Shown: positions 1 to 12,564 of the stretch, one piece after another
How positions within the stretch are numbered: position 1 is the first letter of the stretch
How the letters are laid out: the number at the start of each line of letters is the position of its first letter
From: Thelonectria olida
Taxonomy: Eukaryota; Ascomycota; Sordariomycetes; Hypocreales; Nectriaceae
Direction of reading: 5' to 3'
Assembly: GCA_020736575.1 (NCBI GenBank)
Contig: JAGPYM010000010.1
Span: 620,001-684,000 of the forward strand
DNA length: 64,000 bases
Translations under genes and position numbers: made by a program
The notes under the pieces: generated by a model
Told to the model about the DNA's origin: nothing
The model's database searches: none
Seen by the model: the letters and a program-made list of their open reading frames with translations, nothing else

Positions 1-3000
1 GCAAACACCCCCGGGATTCCCGCATGTGACCTTGCGAGTATGGCCGCGTGCGCATTTGACATGCAGGGGCTTTTCGCATGATATCATAGAGTGATCGGTA
101 ACGAGATGACAAGAACGGGGGCAAGGATGTTTGCCGCATCTCAGCATAACGCCACATGGCTCTGCACAGCCTCCATCGGGACAATACTTGTCAAACTCTT
201 CAGGAGACTTCAACAGTGGCGAAGTGTTGTCTGGATGTCGCTCGCAGCGCACCGGGACACCCTCAAACAAGCAGTCTTGCTCTTTCAAGAGGTCAAAGTA
301 CTCTTTCCACATCTCGCCACCTTTATTGCTCTTCATAAAAGTGAACATATTCCCAAAAAGTACCATGCCGTTTCTCGCTCTTGACATGAGAACCACAAGT
401 CGCTCGCGGGCGTTGAGAAAGCCAATGTCACCATCCGCGTTGCTTCGCGTGAGCGACACAATGACAATGTCAGACTCCTCTCCCTGGTAGTTGTCTATTT
501 TCCACAAATGTTAGATGAGAGCCGAGGGATTAATTCTGAGCAACTTACCGATAGTGGATAGCCTCAATGCTTTCCTGTCGACCTTCGCTTGGGCTTCCGA
601 CATCAATCCGGCTCGAACCAGGTCATGAGAGTCCAAGTCGTTCAAATACGGATCGTTTTCACCCCGGAGCATGTCCTTCAGCAAAGATAACTGACCGAGA
701 TAAGGTGTCAAAACGACAAGTTTGTCAGAGGCGTAACCTTGCTGGCCGAGATATCTGACGAGCTTCAGGACCATTTGCGCTTCGTACTTGTTCTGTTTAC
801 TCGCTCTCACAGCCAAGTCCCAGTCGTCTCCTGAACTCCCCTTGTCTTCATGATGTTCATGATGGACAAAGGTGACTCGATTCCGGAGTCCCCGAATTGG
901 CTCTCGATCAAGGGTTTTTGGGGCGTCTTCCAACTCCTCATACGCCAACATTCGAGCGAAACGAGAAATGTCGGGATGACTGCGGTGTTGTTCCTGAAGA
1001 GTGGTGTAGTTGTGTCCCTGTAGAACCAGTCTCTCGAAAAGCGAGACATTAAGATCGTACCCCTCGCCCTTCTCTTTTGTCAGTTTATAATTCTTGACCT
1101 TTGGCCTCAGCTGCTTGTGATCTCCGATAAGAATGAGCTGCTTCACAGAAGGGCTCATAGCGGTGATGATGTGAGCTTCCAGAATTTCACCTGCCTCCTC
1201 GACCATGATGATGTCGGGATTAGCAGTGTTGATAATAGACTGATACATGGCTGCCGCTGTCGTGGTACATGCAATGATCCTCTTGCTCTTCAAAACTCGA
1301 CGATTTCTCTCAGCGAAAATGCTGTTGATTTTGTCTTGCAGCTGGTGCGCACATTCACTCAGTCGGACAAATTCCGAAATCTGTTCTTCTCGAATGTCCT
1401 GGGACCACTTCATCCTCAGATTGGATCTTTCCTCAAGTGGAATCTCCCACACTGAGGTACTGCAATGATCGAGAGATTGAACAAATGCCCGAAGGTTTCC
1501 CCTTTGAGAGGGTTGGGTCCATTCCATGAGAAGGTCCTCTGGTTGAAGAGCCCGATTCTCAGCATTGACAACTTTATATCCATCGCCAGACTCTGGAATC
1601 TGGAACGCATGCCAATAGGAGGAATAATCGTCAGAGAATTCGAGATATTCGAGAATATCTTCAGGCTGGACATCCTTCTGTGAAAGTTTCGCGCCAATCC
1701 TTTGCAACTCCTTGGCCTTCTCTGAAGCCTCCTTCTTCCTGGCATTGATGACGTTCCACTCCTCATACGTCGTCCTCAATGTTGAATCTCTCGCCAAATT
1801 CTTCAGGAGGACTCTCTCAGTCCTTTGGGTTGACTTGGAACCAAGCCGCACCATATCGTCAACCCCGACGCCAATTTCCATCAGGTCTTCCATGAACTGG
1901 TCCGTCGCATGGTTTGTGTACGCCAGGACCAATACTTTGAGATTAGTCAGGCGTAGGATGATCAAGATGATGAGAGCACCAAGGAAAGATTTACCAGTGC
2001 CGGGGGGTCCTTGCACCTGTGAAACCTCCTCGCTCAGGCCGTGAATAAGTGACTTGAGCTGAGCGCCTTCCAGCCGGATGTCCTGGGTGCAGATGTCGGA
2101 AGGGATCCTCGCTTTCACTCCACTTTTGAAACATGTTTTCAGTTTCTCGATGAAATGCTGAAGCTTCAAGGGTGGATTGTAGTTCTCTTCAGGGTCCTCT
2201 GGGTCAACGATGTGGTTCTCGAGCGGGAGGTCGCCCATGTCCTTCAATCGCTGCAGAATCGGTTCGTAGGCAAACATGGCCGTATCAACGGTGAAGAACT
2301 TGAGATGATCTCTCTTGGGGCCCGAAAATGCCACCAACGCTCTCTTCAAACCCTCCGAGTCCTTGAACTTGATTCCCACGACAGGCGGGCTTTTCTTAAC
2401 CTGCTCCATCTTCCGGATGAGCGATCCAAAGGCGATAATGGTGGTTCCACAGCACAGAGCACCAATCGGTTGACGTTGCAGAGAGTCTTTGAGACGCTCT
2501 ATTAACCTCTTTTCTGCTTGTTCTGACTTGCCCAACTTCGAGTCAATGCCGCATGTAAGGTACAGAGTGAATGGTTCAACCCTTGTCTCATTCTTCTCCT
2601 CCAGAGTAGCATAGCTCAAGTCGCACAGGGGAGTAGGCTTTCTCCTTCCTCTTTTCTGGCCCATGGCAACCTGGAGGTCTTCGCGAAGTTCAGCAAGCAT
2701 GTCCTCTCGCAGCAGGCGATAAAGCCAGTCGCGATAGACCTTGGGTCGTTCGTCCATTGGTGTGTCGAAGACGTCATCGAGGCGCTGTAGAAATGGTTCT
2801 TCGGAAGACAGGAGTTCGTCGGTCGTAGGATAGATTACGACATCCCGAAAATCTTCAAAGTCGTTATCATGGCGTCCACCGGGGCCGTTTGCGATGCCCC
2901 CAACCGCGATGGGCGCGAAGATCTGCAAGACCTTCTTGATCCGGTAGGCGACTGTTCGCACGTCATGCGACGAATGCTCAAGGAGAGATGTTCCGTTCAT

Positions 3001-3492
3001 GATTGCACGAACATCAGAAATGTGCTCCTCCAAGCTTGTGTCACGGCTAGACACAATTTGGAGGCACAACCATGCAAACACTTCGGAGGAAGCATCATCA
3101 AGCACGCCGCAGTGATGAGCATCCAACAGAGCGGTCCAAAATGTCTTGGGAACGAGGATAGCCAAAACAATCTGCTTAAGAAAGTTTCCGTCACTGAGGG
3201 CTTCAATGCTGGGGTCGGAAAGATTCTTGAGGAACGGCAAGGTAGAAGAGGCAAGGAATCCAGGGTCTATAACTGTGCGGACAGAAGACTCAAGTGCCTT
3301 GATTCCATCAGAGGTCGAAATGACGACCTCAACGAATTTGACGGCAGAATTCTGCTGACAGAAGACATTGGAGGCTTCGAGAAATTGTTTTGCATGAAGG
3401 GAATTCGTGATCTTTCGCTGGCCTTTGGCAAAGGCCCAGAACAGAGTTGTCAACTTGGCCGCTCGGGAGCCGGAAGCAGTCTGCAAAGCCAT
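1..3492 (-). CDS. NFX1-type zinc finger / superfamily 1 RNA helicase, 3' end cut by window edge
   Basis: Partial gene, complement(join(<1..494, 549..3492)). The first exon encodes about 981 residues with an SF1 helicase core: Walker A GPPGTGKS near residue 495, a Walker-B-like VEEAGE near 764, GDHKQLRP just after it, and QHRSHPDISRFA near 838. A 54 nt intron (495-548, GTAAGT...TAG) joins LSTI to DNYQGEESDIVIVSLTR, the helicase motif that follows in UPF1-like proteins. The last part in the window reads CGVMLRCGKHPCPRSCH, a Cys/His-rich NFX1-type zinc finger, so more zinc fingers are expected to the left. The family includes animal ZNFX1 and fission yeast Hrr1, linked to RNA silencing; that role is inferred here. 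An in-frame stop lies upstream of the chosen ATG at 3492. Confidence 0.93.
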
Positions 3493-4133
3493 CGCAATCT
3501 TGAGTGCACAAGTGGAATAAAGATGTTGAGAATAGTAAATGATTAATGATCAGAATGAGTCTGAGTCGCTTTTGTAGAGACAGCGCGTCGTAGATAAATG
3601 CAATCCGGCCTCCCTCCAGTTTGCCTAACGTCCATGTTGGTCGCTTGCAATGCGAAATGCGCCTCAATGTAGGCCCCCGACGGCCATTCTTTGAGGCCCA
3701 TACCGCAAAGAACGGCCCAATCAATTCAGCTCGCTCCGAGAGAATAATGGCTTGTGTAACTATTCCGTCGCCCTCATTCGCTCAAGATACGCCGACGTGA
3801 CAATGGTCGGCCTCCAGCATAGCAATCCACCCAGGCTCGACAATTTGTTGGCCGCTTTTCTGCACCAGGCAGAATGCGATTGCGCGTGGCTTTGATGCAA
3901 TTGGAAAAACAAGCATTGGGCAGAAATTTGCTTGATTGTTCGGAGCGAGAGATGGAAGCCTGTAGAAGAGTTGGTCGGTCGGCCTCTTCAAGGCAGATTG
4001 TAGTTGTCAACCAGAGCCAGGTAAAAATACATTCAGAAAAAGGTATATATCTCCAGCTTCCAGCACATCTATAGCCTCAAGTTCTTTGACTTACCTATTT
4101 CCCCCCTCACAGTCTGTTCAAGTTTCTCACAGC
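3493..4133. other. Divergent intergenic region
   Basis: Upstream sequence shared by the NFX1-type helicase (leftwards) and the gene starting at 4134 (rightwards). No open frame with recognisable protein features was seen. The right end has the T/C-rich composition common just before fungal start codons. Confidence 0.5.
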
Positions 4134-5577
4134 ATGGCTCCGCAGCGTCTTTCCAGCCCGTCACACCCATCAGCCTCTCCTCCTCTTCCTCTCGGCGAAC
4201 TCATCGAGAAGGTTGATCGTGACAGCCTCAAAGCTCCCAGCCATGTGACTCGCGCTGAGATCACCGATACGGCGCTGGTCTCCTCCTACAGCTGGATGGA
4301 GGGCGACTCGCCCAAGATTATGGTTCCAGGTATGTAATCCTCAATACCTCTATGCTATGCTCGATCCTATCCTACCTATGTCCAACAATTCTGTAACTCA
4401 ATGTTAACACAGCCAGGAAAACCTCCACGTTGGACTCCCCTGCCTGGGTTGACGCAGTTACGCCAGGACAAAGGCGAGTACTATCGCGACATCAATTCGG
4501 CATCCTATCCTCGCCATCCCCTAGAACCAGCCATCGTCTCTATCATGAAGATGAATCCCGATCCGATTCCCGTGAATATCGTCGCCTGCAGCGGCACCAT
4601 TGCGAATCTCTTGCGCTTTTCCGGCGCCTCGAAGCTCGACGATGACATTCACATCCTTGTGGAAATGGTTGGCAATATTGTGCACTTTATCCGCAGAGAG
4701 AACTCTCCCAAGGCGGTTATCCCCGGCATACATGGATACGGGCACACATTCCCGAAAGCCTACACAACTCTAGACAATGAGACGAAGCAGTCGTATTCTC
4801 ATCAGAGAATCATACGCTATCAATTCGGAGGCCTTCACTTGATGGTTCGATTCGAAGCGGATGGGTTCATCGATACTCTTAAACATAGGCGACGCCCAGC
4901 ACCATTTGTACCAGCAGCTTCCCGAGACGTTGGGAGTCTCTGATCTATCGGCCTTGAGGATCGATGACCCTTGCTTGGGCTCCAGAGATGATACCGCTAA
5001 GCTCGAGTTGATTCACGGGGGCGATAGCGTGCCACATGAAGCTGTATTCGACCTCAAAACACGATCTGGTCAATGGGCTCAGAAGAACCCTGCGCAGGTC
5101 GTTCAACAACAGATCTATCGCCTGTGGGTGTCGCAGGTGAAGCAGCTCATCGTCGCATATCACAAACACGGCCAATTCAGCGCTAAAGACATCAAGATCA
5201 TGAAGATCGGGGAAGATCTCAAGCAGTGGGAGAACGACATGCAGCCAGAGCTGAAGAGACTCGCGGGTCTTCTTCATCTCATCGTCGACCGCGCACAGAA
5301 AGCTCCCGATGGTAAACTAGAGCTTGTGCTTTCTCACGGCAAGCCTCTCGAGATACGCCAGCAGGTGTCAGCCTCGAACGGGTTGCTGTCTCCAACTATT
5401 CGGAAAGATTGGGCAGCATGGCTTGGAGAGATGCCTTTACAAAGCGATGAGGTGGGACATGATGCGAAGGGGGACGGCGAAGAGGGTTCATCCGATGAGG
5501 CTGATGGCAATGAGAAGGCCCCCGACTACACTGCCTGCGATGGGGAGTGTAGCTACTGCGGGAAATGTAACTACTAG
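4134..5577 (+). CDS. Fungal 'geranylgeranyl pyrophosphate synthetase'-labelled family protein, suspected frameshift
   Basis: Exon 1 is 4134-4329; an 87 nt intron 4330-4416 (GTATGT...CCAG) joins MVP to GKPPRWTPLPG. The protein then shows the marks of a widespread fungal family: YRDINSASYP, a Cys-containing VACSGT segment, RGYGHTF-like GYGHTFPKAYTT, SHQRIIRYQFGGL, RFEADGF, VFDLKTRS, LWVSQVKQLIVAYHK, and the C-terminal CDGECSYCGKC. The family is often database-labelled geranylgeranyl pyrophosphate synthetase but lacks the DDxxD motifs of prenyl synthases, so the function is unknown. The first half reads in one frame to about 4874 and the second half (from about 4875) in the next frame, with no usable GT-AG intron between. 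A one-base indel or an unusual splice is needed for a product of about 450 residues. Confidence 0.75.
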
Positions 5578-8500
5578 CTGTATTCTTGGGCCTCAAGTTT
5601 GGTAGTGCAAGGCCAACATGTAACGTAAATAGAGTAGAACAATTCGACTACGTACCAACTGACATATGGCTACGCTTATTGTCCCGACCGTATATCGATG
5701 ATGAGGAATGGATGACGAGAGTGAGGCGTGTAGCCTCAGCCCGTCAGATCTTACGTGCTTTACCTTATTTATTTTCCTGCATTATTTATATCCAACTCTC
5801 CCTCATCCTCCGTAACAACCATTCCCGTTCCTTTGAAACTTTGAGCTACGGAGACGCCCGATCCGATCGACAACGATGACATGCCGATGCACTACGCGCC
5901 GAGGAATTATGTAACGCACAATGTACCAAAGTTTCTTTCATCACTCAGCAAACCAAAAATAGGCTATATTATGTGATTCTGACGAGATCCTGATGCGATG
6001 TGTCCAATACTATCTCATACCTATTGACAGAAGACCTGTTAACTGTCGTCCCGTTTCCTCACACAACGGTGAATACCCTGTACCGACCGCCATGCATCAA
6101 TCCAAGATTGTGGCACATTGCTCCCCTGGTCTCAAAAAGCTTGTCCTACCGCCATGGCCTGAATCCGGCACCAAAGCGCATTTCATCGGCAGTGGCGGAA
6201 GGATGTACACGGGAGACGCGTTTCACGGAGTCACGGATTGTGATGATCAAGGGGAACTGGCAACGCAAGCATCCGTGTGTAAGGGACACGCAGATCTCCC
6301 CTCGGAGACCCTCTGGGGAGGCAGTGCAAACCTGAGAGACCCAATTTATTGCATTTACTGGCGACCGATTTGCCTCTTTATTTTAGTTGAGGCGTCGCGG
6401 GGCCTGGCCAGAACACGAGCCGCGCGCCAGCGATGTTTGACGGGCGTTGGGTTGGATCGGTTCCTTCGGCGCTGTCATGCCAGCCAACATGCACAATTGT
6501 GTTTGAGATGTCGATGTTCGGATGCCGTGGAGAGGCTGAAACGACGAAAGCAATGACAAGCATTTGCCGATCCTTCGTATCAACCGAAAGAGACTTTGTA
6601 CGGGGAACGGGAAATGTTTTTGATACAGCGTCACTGGCTCAGACTCCCTTGAGTGACGACGGGGCATTACGCAAGCCGGCCCTTGGTCTTTCATCGACGG
6701 ATACGTACTTGAAAGGTGGAGGAACGGCCTGGGTCCCAGTGGAGTGGAACGAGGGAGGCCAAGGCCCTGTAGCATCTGGGGGCAAGGCCGTGGCCATGCC
6801 TCATGAGGCTACTTTGAGGGGAGCAGAAGCTTGTGAGGCTTCAGACGATGAGAGAGTGTGTGTCCCCCGGCACGAACCCCGCTGTGCCGTAGATGCAAGA
6901 TGCCTCGAGAGGGCAGGTGGCAGGTTACGGGAGAGGCTACACCGAGGATAAAGATGCCTCCGCGGGATTTGCCAGGCGGCTGGAACGGGCCGAGAAGGCA
7001 GTGGCAGTTTCCATGAATGAACGGTAGAAGGAGGAAATGCAAGGCCGGTCCGTAGGTTGCTTTGTCTGGTTGATGATCAAGAGACGGAGCAAATGTTCCA
7101 ACGGATGGAAAAACCGATGATGTGCTTTGGTATGGTGACATTTCTTACACTCCTAGTTGCCCTCTACAAAAACCATGACCAAGCGTTTGCCGTTGGGCGC
7201 GGGATCATGGCCTAAGGATCACCTTATGCTTGTTCTTCTAGCACGACTCTTGGCTCACAGACGGTGACAACAGTCCCCAAAGAATGGTACTTTTTGCCAT
7301 CAAGGGGTTGGTGGGTTATCAAGGGAGGAGGCATGGTGCCATTGGGAGGAGGAGGAGGAATGTGGAGAGGAGGAGAAACAGCAGTGACAAGCTCTGGAAG
7401 AAACCCACCGAGATGCCATAAAGAGCCCGCAACTTGGGAGCTTGGGAGGAAGAAATGGTGGGGTTGAAGCCCAGTGGGATTTTATCCCGCAGAGTCGATT
7501 GGATAGACCTCAAAAAGGTGGGAGGAGCATGGAGAAGCTTGGCTCTCTTGCTTGCTACCCCCAAAGGCCGGGAGACGACTCCCGTTCTTAACTTCCTAGT
7601 GCAGCCTCACCATGTGGAAGATGTTCGAAGCGGCAGGTCACCCGGTGGATAATGGATTTAGGGTGGTCGCGGTCAAGGTTTTTGGTTACTGGCGCCGTTG
7701 CGTCTCAGGGGGTTGGGTTCCAACTTGTGCAGTGCATTGGCGGCATGGATGGGCCATCTATCGATCGGGGCAAAAGGAAGTGTGGACGGTCCATGGTTGA
7801 TGGGATGGATGCATCCGTAAAAGATGGAGAACCGCCAGCCAGACGGTGCGTGCGTTGCGTACTCGTATTGAAGGGTGTGGCAGAGGGGGAAGGCAAATGC
7901 ATGGAAGGCAAAGTAAGCGGGCGTGATCTTCTAGAAGAGCTGCAAATCAAGGACGGAGATGGGAGGGCAGAAATAGAACGAGGAATGAGAAAGGAGAAGG
8001 ACTCATCATGCTCTATTCGTACCAGACAAGAGGACGAGATCATTGGCAATGAATGAGACAACACACAAAGCTTGAGACAAAGCAATATCAATGGGGTACG
8101 CACGCAGCGAATATGCTGTCTGGACCACGCCATTGGCACTCTGTATTTGATGTGTGCGCCTGAGTGTCTGTGTGAGTGGATAAATAAGGGGGGATCACCA
8201 CCACCACCACCAGCGGCCTCAAATACGAGTACGGGCGTCTGTTTGTTGGTTTGCTCCTACCAAAAGAAAAAGGTTCTGTAGCCGCCGCTTATTCTGTGCT
8301 GATGCGGTTTGTGGCCTAATACTGAATAACAGGCGCTTGATCTCAGCTGTTTTTTTCACCGTCCGATTAAACTGGCGAGGACTTCCTCGAAGCAGAATGC
8401 GGATACGCCGTTCGGGTTGGTCCCTTGAATTATGTGCTAAGTATTAGATTCCCAACAGATTCCCCAGCTCGCCTTCATGCCAAGCTTTCTGATGGCCTCA

Positions 8501-9639
8501 TGGGTTAAAATGATGATTGACTGGCGATCGGCGTGCTAAAAGAAGAGTGTCAAAGTAAGAACAAAAAGAAAGGAAAATATTGAAGGCAAAAGAAGGCTGC
8601 TATAAAATGAACGGATGCAATCATGACTTCAGCGAGAAAAAGAAACAAAAAGCCGGGACGTGTGCTGTCGCTTGGCTTTGTGAATTGTGATACTCAATGT
8701 TTGGGTGCTGTTTCACGCACACGAGCTCGCCTTTGCTTGTTATGAGATGGCCACATTCCAATTCGTCAGTGCGCACTACGAATACTCCCAGGGCACGAAT
8801 ACGCTATTGTCGACTCTCAAAATCATGATAGATCGATGATCATGAGAGGCTGGAAAGACGGTCATGGCACATGCTCGAGGCTTCTCTCCACGTAGCAATA
8901 TACAGTTGGAATCGGCCTGCATGAACTGCCATCAGATACGGGATGCTCTAGCTGCACTACTGCAAGTCGAGGCCGGCCAGATTAGCGGCACGGGGGGTAG
9001 AGGTAGAGGCCATATTAAAGCCCAGCCACTGGCAAAAGCCTGGTGTCCTTTTCCAAGAGGGACTTGCTGATTGCCAGGGACAACGTATCCTTGCCAGGGG
9101 AATGATATGGACATGTACTTCTCCTTTCCAGCCATTCGTGTACTCCCTAACCTCGCTGTACCTGGGCTATGTCTTAGTGCAGCGCCGGTCTGATATGCGC
9201 ACTCCCTCTCCCACAGGGCGATTCGCTCTTCTCTTGCTTCTTGTCGCATCCCAGATGCTCGACCCCCAACCAATTCTTTTGCCACAAAGGGAACCCCCGA
9301 CATGTCTCCTGCCCCCTGGTTTTGAACAAGAGGCGGCATCTTTTTTGTTCATTTATCCGTCGCTCGCTCTCGTCTGTCGTTTCTTGGCCATTTCGATTTC
9401 ATTCCAATTTGTTGCGCATCAAGTTTAGTCCTTGAACGCCGCCTGTGTCTTTTCTGTCTCATTTCTTCCATCGTTTGGTCTTTCGGTAAATACAGTGAGT
9501 TTCTGCGCCAACCGCCGCAAGTCTGTGATACACTGCGACGACTCTAAAAAGACACAACCAACACGGGGGACAATCCTGTCCAGAGCTCCCTTGCAACCGG
9601 ACTGGATCCGCTATTGAGCAATTCGAAAACACCGACAAG
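5578..9639. other. 4 kb stretch without a recognisable gene
   Basis: Open frames up to 187 codons exist on both strands, but none has family motifs, introns that extend a homology, or non-repetitive protein composition. From about 6.7 to 8.1 kb the plus strand is purine-rich (many GGAGG/GGAGA runs). From about 9.1 to 9.6 kb it is pyrimidine-rich, as expected for the promoter/5' leader of the BAR gene at 9640. A leader intron or a long non-coding RNA could lie here; nothing in the sequence settles this. Confidence 0.5.
8196..8212. repeat. CAC/CCA trinucleotide microsatellite
   Basis: Five to six consecutive CAC units in the non-coding stretch upstream of the BAR gene. Confidence 0.9.
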
Positions 9640-11043
9640 ATGCATTTGACAAAGAAGATCGACCGTGCTTTCCAATGGGCTGGGGAAAAGGTTGGGCAGC
9701 AGGCCCGAACGACACACTCTGATGAGTTCAAGAATCTCGAGACGGAGATGACTCTTCGCCATGATGGTTCGTATTTTTGATCCAAAACCACACAATCATC
9801 GACTAACTTTGTCGTCTGTAGGCATGGAACGCCTCTCGAAGTCAATGGGCGCCTACGTTAAATGGGTCGGCAAGCGCAGTGAGCTTCTCGAGGACAAGGA
9901 GCGCAGCTCTCCCACGTCCAGCTTGGGCCGCACCATGGCTGCTCATGGCGAAGACTTTGAGCAAGACTCCGAGTTTGGAAACTGCCTCATTTCTCTCGGC
10001 CGCGCCAACGAGCGCATTGCCGGAATCCAGGAGACGTACGTCGACTGTGCTACTGCGACATGGATGGACAACCTGGAGCGCAGCTTGGCCATGATGAAAG
10101 AGTATCAGGTATGTCAAGTCACCCTCCTTCCGCCACGAAGATCATGTACTAATTGGCCAAACAGAACGCCCGCAAGAAGCTCGAGAGCCGACGCCTCGCA
10201 TACGACGCCAGCACCGGTAAATTGGCCAAAGCCCGACGAGATGACTTCCGAGTCGAAGAGGAGGTTCGAATGAACAAGGCCAAGTTCGAAGAGACGACCG
10301 AGGACGTTCTTCGTCGCATGCAAGACATCAAGGAGTCCGAGGCAGACAGCATCTCTGCGCTCACCCAGTTCCTTGATGCTGAGCTGGATTACCATGAGCG
10401 CTGCACCGAGGAGCTTCGTCGTGTTCGTCAATCATGGGCTGGAGGTGCTGCGTCTTCTCCCACCTATGGCGAACGCCCAACCTACGGCGAACGTCCTGCC
10501 TATGCCGAACGACCCAGCCCCCCTCCTGTCATCCGAAGCCGCTCCAACACTGCTCGATCATGGCAGCAGCCTCGCCAGCACGCCGTCTACGAAGAGCCCG
10601 AGCCCGAGCCCCAGGTAGCTCCTGAGCCGATTCGCATCCCCCATCGATCTCCCAGCAACCGTCGCCTGGCCCCTCCTCCGCCTCAACCTCCTCGACCCGC
10701 CATCGCCCGCGCCTCGACTTTTGACGGACGATCAGCGGGTTCTCAAGCGACGCCCCTCGCCAGCTTCAACCTGCGACCTACTGGAGCTCCCCTCGCCCGT
10801 GTGGCAACCGACGGCAGCGCATATAGCAGAGGCAACGACGACGTCTTTGGCGACGACATCTCAAGCACCAGAAGCGGTAGCCCAGACTGGGGCGATCGCA
10901 GTGCCAGCCCTGCTACGAGCTACGGCAGCATAAGCAGGAGTACCAGTGCCTTGGGGAAGAAGGCTCCTCCGCCGCCGCCTGTGAACCGGGCCAAGAAGCC
11001 CCCGCCGCCTCCTCCTGCCAGGCGAGAGAACTTTGGATATTAA
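9640..11043 (+). CDS. BAR domain protein with proline-rich tail
   Basis: join(9640..9766, 9822..10108, 10165..11043), 430 residues. Introns of 55 and 56 nt have good donors and acceptors. The N-terminal part is an amphipathic, coiled-coil-rich BAR domain: KIDRAFQWAGEKVG, then FGNCLISLGRANERIAGIQ and LERSLAMMKEYQNARKKLE, ending in FLDAELDYHERCTEELRRV near residue 240. BAR domains bind and bend membranes in endocytosis and actin patch function. The remaining 185 residues are low-complexity, rich in Pro, Ser and Arg, with three near-identical YGERP/YAERP repeats and two polyproline runs at the end (PPPPPV, PPPPPPAR) that could bind SH3 or profilin. No SH3 domain follows, unlike Rvs167/endophilin-type relatives. 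Confidence 0.9.
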
Positions 11044-11458
11044 GAGATGTCTAGAGCAGATTTGATTGATTTTCTCATGTTTATCAGGAATATTCTGGGT
11101 TTTGGGTCTATGGCGTTTGGATAGTCATCACTGTGTTTACAATGGGAAATGGGGACCGGGCAGAGAACAAATCGTCATAACAGGTTACGCAACCGCAGTG
11201 GAAATGGTCTGGAATTTAATTGATTTCCTTCTCATGCTCAATCTGGTCTCTGATGTTTGATCTAACGTGCACTTGTCAATCTCGTGATGTAATTTTTGGG
11301 GACTGGTAGACACGGCTATAAGCGGCACGTGACCTCGCGCATGTTGATGCCTGCGCATGCGATTACTCGACTTTCCATTAGCAAAACTGCTTTATACCAC
11401 GCCCTAACCCATTCAACCTCGTTGTTTTTGGCCGGAATCGCCTGAGCACGACTTGAAA
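11044..11458. promoter_or_regulatory. Intergenic region, cyclin H promoter
   Basis: 415 bp between the BAR stop and the cyclin H start on the same strand. No coding signal was seen; the last 60 bases are pyrimidine-rich before the ATG. Confidence 0.4.
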
Positions 11459-12564
11459 ATGGCGACCGAAGACGAGCGATACCGGCAATCCAGCCAGTTC
11501 CGCCTCTGGTCCTTTTCTCCAGCCAGTCTCCAAGAGCTTCGAACAAAGACCAATTCCCTCGCAAAGGACCAGATCGCGCCGCGTCTCGCTGCTGATCCGC
11601 CGCCAGATTTTCTGACTCCCGAAGAGGAAGTCCGCCTCGTCAAATTCTTCACCGTCGAGCTCATCCGCGCCGCCCAATTCTGCGAACTGCCCACCGAGAT
11701 CCGAGCCACGGCCGCCGTGTTCCTGCGACGCTTCTACATAACCAACTCTGTCATGACATACCCGGCTACCGACCTGCTCAAGACGTCATTGTTCTTCGGA
11801 TGCAAGGCTGAGGGCTTTTTCTACAAATTGGGCGCCTTCTCGGAGAAGTTCCCTAATACTACGGGCGAGCAGATCTTGGCAGGAGAATTCTTGTTGTGCC
11901 AGGGCATTCGGTTTGCGTTTGATGTGCGACATCCCTTCCGCGCTCTGGAGGGTGCCGTGCTGGAACTACGGAGAAGACTGCCAAACGAGGAATTGCGAGT
12001 GAACAGGGTGCATGCTCGAGCCCGCGAGATCCTCAAGTTCAGCCCGCTTCTGACGGACGCCTATTTCCACTACGCCCCAAGCCAGATCATGATGGCTGCT
12101 ATTTCTATGGTAGACCACAAGCTGCTCGACATTTTGGTCCCCACGGCGCCGCAGAATGGGAACCAGAGCCACATCAAGGCACATACCGACATGCGAGAGA
12201 AGATTTTGGACACCATTGGAGCATGTCGGAAGATGCTTGAAGAGGAGCCCCCAGAGCGAATGACGGAGTATTGGGGAAAGGCATGTCACCCACCCACTGC
12301 GTAACTCTTTTGCTATTTTCTAACACACGGCAGCCTGAAACAATCAAGGCAATGAAGCCTCTCCGCAAGAAGCTCCAGAAATGTCGAGACCCCGATCGAG
12401 CGAACCTGGTTAATCTCCAGCGAGTGCGACGCGAACAAGCCATGAGCAAAGAGAAGAAGGTCGTCAAGAATGAAGACGGCGCTGTGTTTGGCGAGGAGCT
12501 GCCTAGAGAAGCTAAGAGGGTCAAGTTGGAAAAGACCGACGATCCATTTGGTCCGCCTCTGTGA
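11459..12564 (+). CDS. ccl1: Cyclin H, TFIIH/CAK cyclin (Ccl1-like)
   Basis: join(11459..12280, 12334..12564), 350 residues. Cyclin partner of the Cdk7/Kin28 kinase in TFIIH, which phosphorylates the RNA polymerase II tail in the nucleus. Family marks: YRQSSQFRLWSFS at the N terminus, the cyclin-box segment RATAAVFLRRFYITNS, HPFRALEGAV in the second fold, and KPLRKKLQKCRDPD near the C terminus. The intron 12281-12333 has a GC donor (GCATGT), a TAAC branch site and a CAG acceptor. It joins YWGK to PETIKAMKPLRKK in frame, while the only nearby GT donor (12285) gives an immediate stop. The tail is Lys/Glu-rich. Confidence 0.93.

Noticed and set aside
5993..6556. 187-codon frame
   Set aside because: No recognisable protein composition or motif; no supporting splice sites.
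7652..8139. Frames of 134 and 144 codons on opposite strands
   Set aside because: Low-complexity Arg/Gly or Ser/Pro composition caused by purine-rich DNA.
12285..12333. GT donor at 12285 for the cyclin H intron
   Set aside because: It creates a stop right after the junction and loses the conserved PETIKAMKPLRKK continuation.
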